DNA of 8,369 nucleotides from an uncultured Clostridia bacterium (lineage in GTDB: Bacteria > Bacillota > Clostridia > Oscillospirales > Acutalibacteraceae): positions 1 to 8,369 of the forward strand of contig CAMHNT010000091.1 in assembly GCA_946186535.1 (NCBI GenBank), written 5' to 3'. The position numbers were made by a program, and so were the translations under genes. Shown here in pieces: positions 5,887 to 8,369 of the stretch. The stretch's first letter is position 1. Each line of letters opens with the position of its first letter. Below the pieces are notes generated by a model. It had not been told where the DNA came from, searched no databases, and saw only the letters and a program-made list of their open reading frames with translations.

Positions 5887-6756
5887 TTATTTACCGTCCT
5901 TTTTTCTTCCCAAAGCAAGGAACACTACCGCGCCGATCACCAGTACAACGAAAATGATCACAATTGCAATAACCACAGCTTTGCCTGAATCCTTTTCCTC
6001 TGTGCTGTCCTGAGTAACCGTTTCTTCCGGCTCCGAAACAACGGTCTGAGGTTCGGACTGACTTTCGGGAATATCAGCTGAAGCGGCAGAATCATCATTT
6101 ACATCATGTGATTCCGCCGGAGAATCCGACACTGCAACATCCTCGTTTCGGTTGCCTTCAAAATAGTTATCAAGTCCAGATGCCGTTTCCGAACCCGAAG
6201 TATTTTCAAGATACTGATTGACCTCTTTTGCGTCAACTCCCAAGTAGGGAGCAGTGTTTTTTTCGTATGTGTTAACCGTTAAAGACTCTCTGGTTTTGTA
6301 ATCGTCCGGAGCAAGATCGGCCTCGTCGTTTTCGAGAGTGAATATTTCATCAATCGTGTTTGTGATATTAAGGCTGCCTTTAGCACCGTCAAGAACCTTG
6401 AAGCTGATTGTTACAATAAGCTTTTCGTCCTTGATATCGTAGCCGTTCATAACGTTGATTGCGGAAAAATAAATCACACCGTCGCTGATGTTGTACATAG
6501 CATTGTTCAGAACATCAAAGCCAATCGAACCCTCAACATACTCCAGCGAAGACGCATCATATTCGATATACGAGCCGACAGCCTCTACGGCGTCACTGAT
6601 ATCGCTCATATAATACTCATAAGTTACAGTATCACCCTTCGACACGCTCTGGCCGTTTACTGTAATTTTTTCGTCGCATGCCGCAGAAAGCGGAAGCGTC
6701 ATCACAACGGCAAACAAAGCCGCCGCAGTCAAGCAAAGTTTTATTAACTTTTTCAT
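5887..6756 (-). CDS. Membrane-anchored cohesin-like surface protein (second copy)
   Basis: 289 residues from the chosen ATG. A signal peptide (1-26, ending PLSAA) is followed by a cohesin-like beta-sandwich domain at about 29-155. Its landmarks are GDTVTYEYYM, an AVGSYIEYDASSLEYVEG strand pair, GVIYFSAINVM and KLIVTISFKVLDGAKGSLNIT. A low-complexity acidic linker rich in Ser, Glu, Asp and Pro (about 160-255) leads to one membrane helix (about 260-282) and the basic tail GRKKDGK. So the domain would be held outside the cell on a stalk. Cohesins normally bind dockerins on cellulosomal enzymes; no dockerin is in this window, and many single cohesin-like domains in Clostridia have no proven partner. 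SAAC at 24-27 is a weak lipobox, so a lipoprotein cannot be excluded. The frame extends to a TTG at 6768, but GAGGTG lies correctly for the ATG at 6756. It is 15 bases behind its paralogue. Confidence 0.82.
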   Translation of the reverse strand: MKKLIKLCLTAAALFAVVMTLPLSAACDEKITVNGQSVSKGDTVTYEYYMSDISDAVEAVGSYIEYDASSLEYVEGSIGFDVLNNAMYNISDGVIYFSAINVMNGYDIKDEKLIVTISFKVLDGAKGSLNITNTIDEIFTLENDEADLAPDDYKTRESLTVNTYEKNTAPYLGVDAKEVNQYLENTSGSETASGLDNYFEGNRNEDVAVSDSPAESHDVNDDSAASADIPESQSEPQTVVSEPEETVTQDSTEEKDSGKAVVIAIVIIFVVLVIGAVVFLALGRKKDGK

Positions 6757-6771
6757 AACACACCTCAAAAA

Positions 6772-7620
6772 TCAAGAATAATGATTTCCTTTCTTCGCCG
6801 CTTTAGCAGCAACAATAAATATCAATCCAATCAGAAAAATCACTCCGACCGCAGAAGCAACTATAATCATAAAATTCCTGTAGCTTATGCCGTTCGGGGC
6901 AATCTCATCGTTCGGATCGTCCGGATTATCAGGTTCGGAAAGGGTTTCGGAAATATCCTCCGTATCAGACTCTTTCACGTCAGTCAAAGATACAATTTCT
7001 TCTCCCTCACGTTCAGAATCGCTTTCGGAGTCCGATAACGGATCATCACCGAGCGAATCCGTTTCCCAGTAGGATTTAGTGTCGTAAAGACCGTCGGTTT
7101 CGGAGTCGCTTTCGGTAGAGAAATCGAATTCCTCGTCATCCGGAATAGTATCAAGATTATTGTTCACAAAAGTTCTTTCATAAGCCAGAGTATCCTTAAG
7201 ATCGATTTTGTCCTCGTCAAGAAAGCTTCTTATTTCATAGCCGATAGTTATGTTTCCGACAGACGTATTCACGGCTCTGAACTGAACCTTTGAGATCATA
7301 CCGCCTTCGCTGAAATCAAAACCGTTGATGCTTATCGAATTAAATCTGACTTCTCCCGCCAAGTCGGTATTTGCAAGATATCCGGAAAGCTCCGGCAATT
7401 CAAGACTTTCCGGAATCAGCTCGAGAAGGCTGCTGTCATAATATATCGAAACGTCGACAGCCTGAATTTTTCTCGGATATGAATTGACATAAATTTCATA
7501 AGTAATTATATCGCCGGAATTAACGGAGCTTAGCTCTGCGCAGTCTGCCGACAGGATCGAAGCTGCCAGCAGCAAAACAATCAATAATAATGAAAAAGCT
7601 GATTTTATTCCGTTTCTCAA
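6772..7620 (-). CDS. Membrane-anchored cohesin-like surface protein (first copy)
   Basis: About 282 residues. Same design as its neighbour: a signal peptide (about 1-27), a cohesin-like domain (about 33-155; GDIITYEIYV, AVDVSIYYDSSLLELIPE, GEVRFNSISINGFDF, MISKVQFRAVNTSVGNITIGYE), a very acidic linker (about 160-245) with SDSESDSE and ESDTEDISE runs, one helix (about 250-272) and the tail KAAKKGNHYS. The shared GD-ITYE-Y, YD-SSLE and FSxIN positions show the two are paralogues, though clearly diverged. The start is uncertain: GTG at 7629 overlaps the GAGAGG site, TTG at 7626 is 2 bases from it, and TTG at 7620 is 8 bases away, so I prefer the last. It is the first gene of the pair, transcribed from a candidate promoter at 7666-7694. 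The ligand is unknown; binding to a dockerin or glycan is inference. Confidence 0.8.
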   Translation of the reverse strand: MRNGIKSAFSLLLIVLLLAASILSADCAELSSVNSGDIITYEIYVNSYPRKIQAVDVSIYYDSSLLELIPESLELPELSGYLANTDLAGEVRFNSISINGFDFSEGGMISKVQFRAVNTSVGNITIGYEIRSFLDEDKIDLKDTLAYERTFVNNNLDTIPDDEEFDFSTESDSETDGLYDTKSYWETDSLGDDPLSDSESDSEREGEEIVSLTDVKESDTEDISETLSEPDNPDDPNDEIAPNGISYRNFMIIVASAVGVIFLIGLIFIVAAKAAKKGNHYS

Positions 7621-7665
7621 ATGCAACACCTCTCAATTCTACAGATAACACTGTCAGACATAAAC

Positions 7666-7694
7666 ATTTTAATACTGTTCTCTGATTAAGGCAA
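7666..7694 (-). promoter_or_regulatory. Candidate promoter of the cohesin-like operon
   Basis: On the minus strand TTGCCT (complement of 7689-7694, four of six) is followed after 17 bases by TAAAAT (complement of 7666-7671, five of six). The start would be near 7659, about 40 bases from the TTG start codon. The -35 lies inside an arm of the inverted repeat at 7686-7729. Confidence 0.5.
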
Positions 7695-7729
7695 CACCGT
7701 CAGGCGGTCTTTGTGCGGTGTTGCCTTAA
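7686..7729. repeat. 14-bp inverted repeat, MITE-like or regulatory
   Basis: TTAAGGCAACACCG (7686-7699) and CGGTGTTGCCTTAA (7716-7729) are perfect inverse complements with a 16-base loop. It is GC-richer than the surrounding DNA and has no T tract suited to a terminator on either strand. No clear direct repeat flanks it. It may be a small mobile palindrome or a structured regulatory site for the cohesin-like operon. Confidence 0.65.
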
Positions 7730-7785
7730 ATCATTTAATCAAAAATGAATTTCCGTGCAAAAACACGGCAGTCCGTCTCATGCAT

Positions 7786-7815
7786 TCCCTGTGTTAAAAA
7801 GCTTTTTAACAGGGA
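7786..7815. repeat. Imperfect palindrome centred on AAAAAGCTTTTT
   Basis: A perfect 16-base palindrome (TTAAAAAGCTTTTTAA, 7794-7809) is extended on both sides by TCCCTG and CAGGGA, with two unpaired bases (TG) on the left. It lies between the secG terminator and the cohesin-like promoter. It shares AAGCTTTTTAA with the palindrome at 3709-3727 read on the minus strand. Function unknown. Confidence 0.6.
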
Positions 7816-7864
7816 TTAGTATAAGTTTACAGAAATATTAAATGAAATCCGCTAAAAAAGAAAA

Positions 7865-7883
7865 GCGAACTCAACGAGTTCGC
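7865..7883 (-). terminator. Intrinsic terminator of secG
   Basis: An 8-bp perfect stem GCGAACTC/GAGTTCGC with a 3-base loop, 15 bases past the secG stop. On the minus strand it is followed by TTTTCTTTTTT (complement of 7854-7864), a strong U-rich tract. This separates secG from the cohesin-like genes. Confidence 0.93.
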
Positions 7884-7898
7884 AATTGTCCGGAATAA

Positions 7899-8147
7899 TT
7901 ACATAAAATGCTCAACACAGTTAATGCCAATTACAACAAGTACAAATCCGACAACAAAAACCTTCGTCCAACGTGCAAGGAAAGCATCAAGCGAACGTGC
8001 TTTATTTTTTGACAAGAATGTATCCGCACCACCTGTAATAGTACCAAGTCCCTGTGTGTTACCCTCCTGAAGAATGATAACGATAATCAGAGCTATCGAG
8101 AAAACCAGGAGTATTCCACCGAAAACGAATTCAAGTATAAGTTTCAC
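7899..8147 (-). CDS. secG: Preprotein translocase subunit SecG
   Basis: 82 residues, normal for SecG. Two membrane helices (about 6-27 and 59-79) flank a cytoplasmic loop. The segment after helix 1, VIILQEGNTQGLGTITGGADTFLSKNKARSLDAFLARWTK (written here as a region, about 24-62, with key residues Q27, G34, G39-G40 and F44), follows the SecG pattern of LLQ-G-GLG followed by a GG and a short basic stretch. SecG joins SecY and SecE in the plasma membrane channel and speeds SecA-driven export. The start is GTG, 7 bases after a strong GGAGGTG site. Many Clostridia have rnr and smpB directly downstream; here a terminator and surface-protein genes follow instead. It is monocistronic, with its own promoter and terminator. 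Confidence 0.95.
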   Translation of the reverse strand: MKLILEFVFGGILLVFSIALIIVIILQEGNTQGLGTITGGADTFLSKNKARSLDAFLARWTKVFVVGFVLVVIGINCVEHFM

Positions 8148-8182
8148 TGTTTAACACCTCCAACTACACTTACATCTTAAAT

Positions 8183-8211
8183 ATAATACCACAATATAAA
8201 CGAATATGCAA
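8183..8211 (-). promoter_or_regulatory. Extended -10 promoter of secG
   Basis: On the minus strand TATTAT (complement of 8183-8188, five of six) is preceded by TGG, giving a TGn extension. A weak -35, TTGCAT (complement of 8206-8211), lies 17 bases upstream. Transcription would start near 8176, about 30 bases before the GTG. Confidence 0.7.
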
Positions 8212-8276
8212 GTGTTTTTTTACAATTAAACAGGGTTTTTGAATGAGTAAAAAATATGTGAACAGTTTTTAAATAT

Positions 8277-8355
8277 ACTTGCTCAAGTCGCCTTGGAGCG
8301 GCGAGGAAAATTTGTTTAACCTTCGGGAAGGGACGCTTTCTGCCAAAGCGTCCCT
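8277..8355. repeat. Cluster of four short inverted repeats
   Basis: In order: ACTTG/CAAGT (8277-8288), TCGCC/GGCGA (8288-8304), CCTT/AAGG (8320-8331, loop CGGG) and an 11-bp perfect stem AGGGACGCTTT/AAAGCGTCCCT (8329-8355, loop CTGCC). The block is GC-rich against an A/T-rich flank. No U tract follows the large stem on the minus strand; on the + strand only CTTTCC follows. It looks like a dispersed palindromic repeat of the kind common in Oscillospiraceae, or the tail of an element running past the window edge. I see no gene in it. Confidence 0.5.
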
Positions 8356-8369
8356 CTTTCCAAAACAGT

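Noticed and set aside
5774..6013. 79-codon + strand open frame between bioY and the cohesin-like operon
   Set aside because: It runs through the terminator hairpin and into the antisense of a membrane helix; no family motif and no convincing ribosome site.
6681..6690. Lipobox in the second cohesin-like protein (SAAC, residues 24-27)
   Set aside because: The -3 position is Ser and not a large hydrophobic residue, and the protein has its own C-terminal membrane anchor, so a standard signal peptide is more likely, though not certain.
6887..7072. Ser-rich + strand frame opposite the acidic linker of the first cohesin-like protein
   Set aside because: The Ser/Glu/Asp codons of the linker read as Ser-rich codons on the other strand; this is a composition shadow with no ribosome site.
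1..8369. CRISPR array, toxin-antitoxin, phage or transposase genes
   Set aside because: No regularly spaced repeats and no coding frame with such motifs on either strand.

Overview
The window is a stretch of low-to-moderate GC Firmicutes (Clostridia) chromosome. Every gene I can support lies on the minus strand, so the biological reading order runs from the right end of the window to the left. GTG and TTG starts behind strong Shine-Dalgarno sites, sigma-A type promoters, U-tract terminators, a clostridial-type GME-fold gene and two membrane-anchored cohesin-like proteins suggest a Ruminococcus-like member of the Oscillospiraceae. That placement is inference; no rRNA or marker tree is available here.

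Layout in transcription order. (1) Right end: a cluster of short inverted repeats (8277-8355), then an extended -10 promoter, secG with a GTG start, and an intrinsic terminator. (2) An intergenic block with two sizeable inverted repeats and a candidate promoter, then a two-gene operon of paralogous surface proteins. Each has a signal peptide, a cohesin-like beta domain, a long acidic Ser/Asp/Glu linker, one C-terminal membrane helix and a short basic tail. A hairpin terminator follows. (3) bioY, with a consensus TTGACA-17-TATAAT promoter whose -35 sits inside a perfect 11-bp dyad of BirA type, and its own terminator. (4) tsaE-tsaB, overlapping by 4 bp, with an extended -10 promoter; they serve the t6A tRNA modification. 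(5) rpiB with its own promoter and a 19-base palindrome in the leader. (6) A three-gene operon: a HlyD/MacA-like adaptor, a MacB/FtsX-like permease and a GME-fold protein of unknown function, ending in a strong terminator (49-87). A 9-bp dyad lies over the adaptor's putative promoter and Shine-Dalgarno.

Most of the window is conserved housekeeping (protein export, biotin uptake, t6A synthesis, pentose phosphate metabolism). The less ordinary parts are the tandem anchored cohesin-like pair, the adaptor-permease pair that has no ATPase gene beside it and carries an uncharacterised GME-fold gene in its place, and the adaptor dyad, which could be either a repressor operator or an RNA hairpin hiding the Shine-Dalgarno. 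I found no CRISPR array, tRNA, rRNA, intact transposase or phage gene. No gap between genes exceeds 300 bases.
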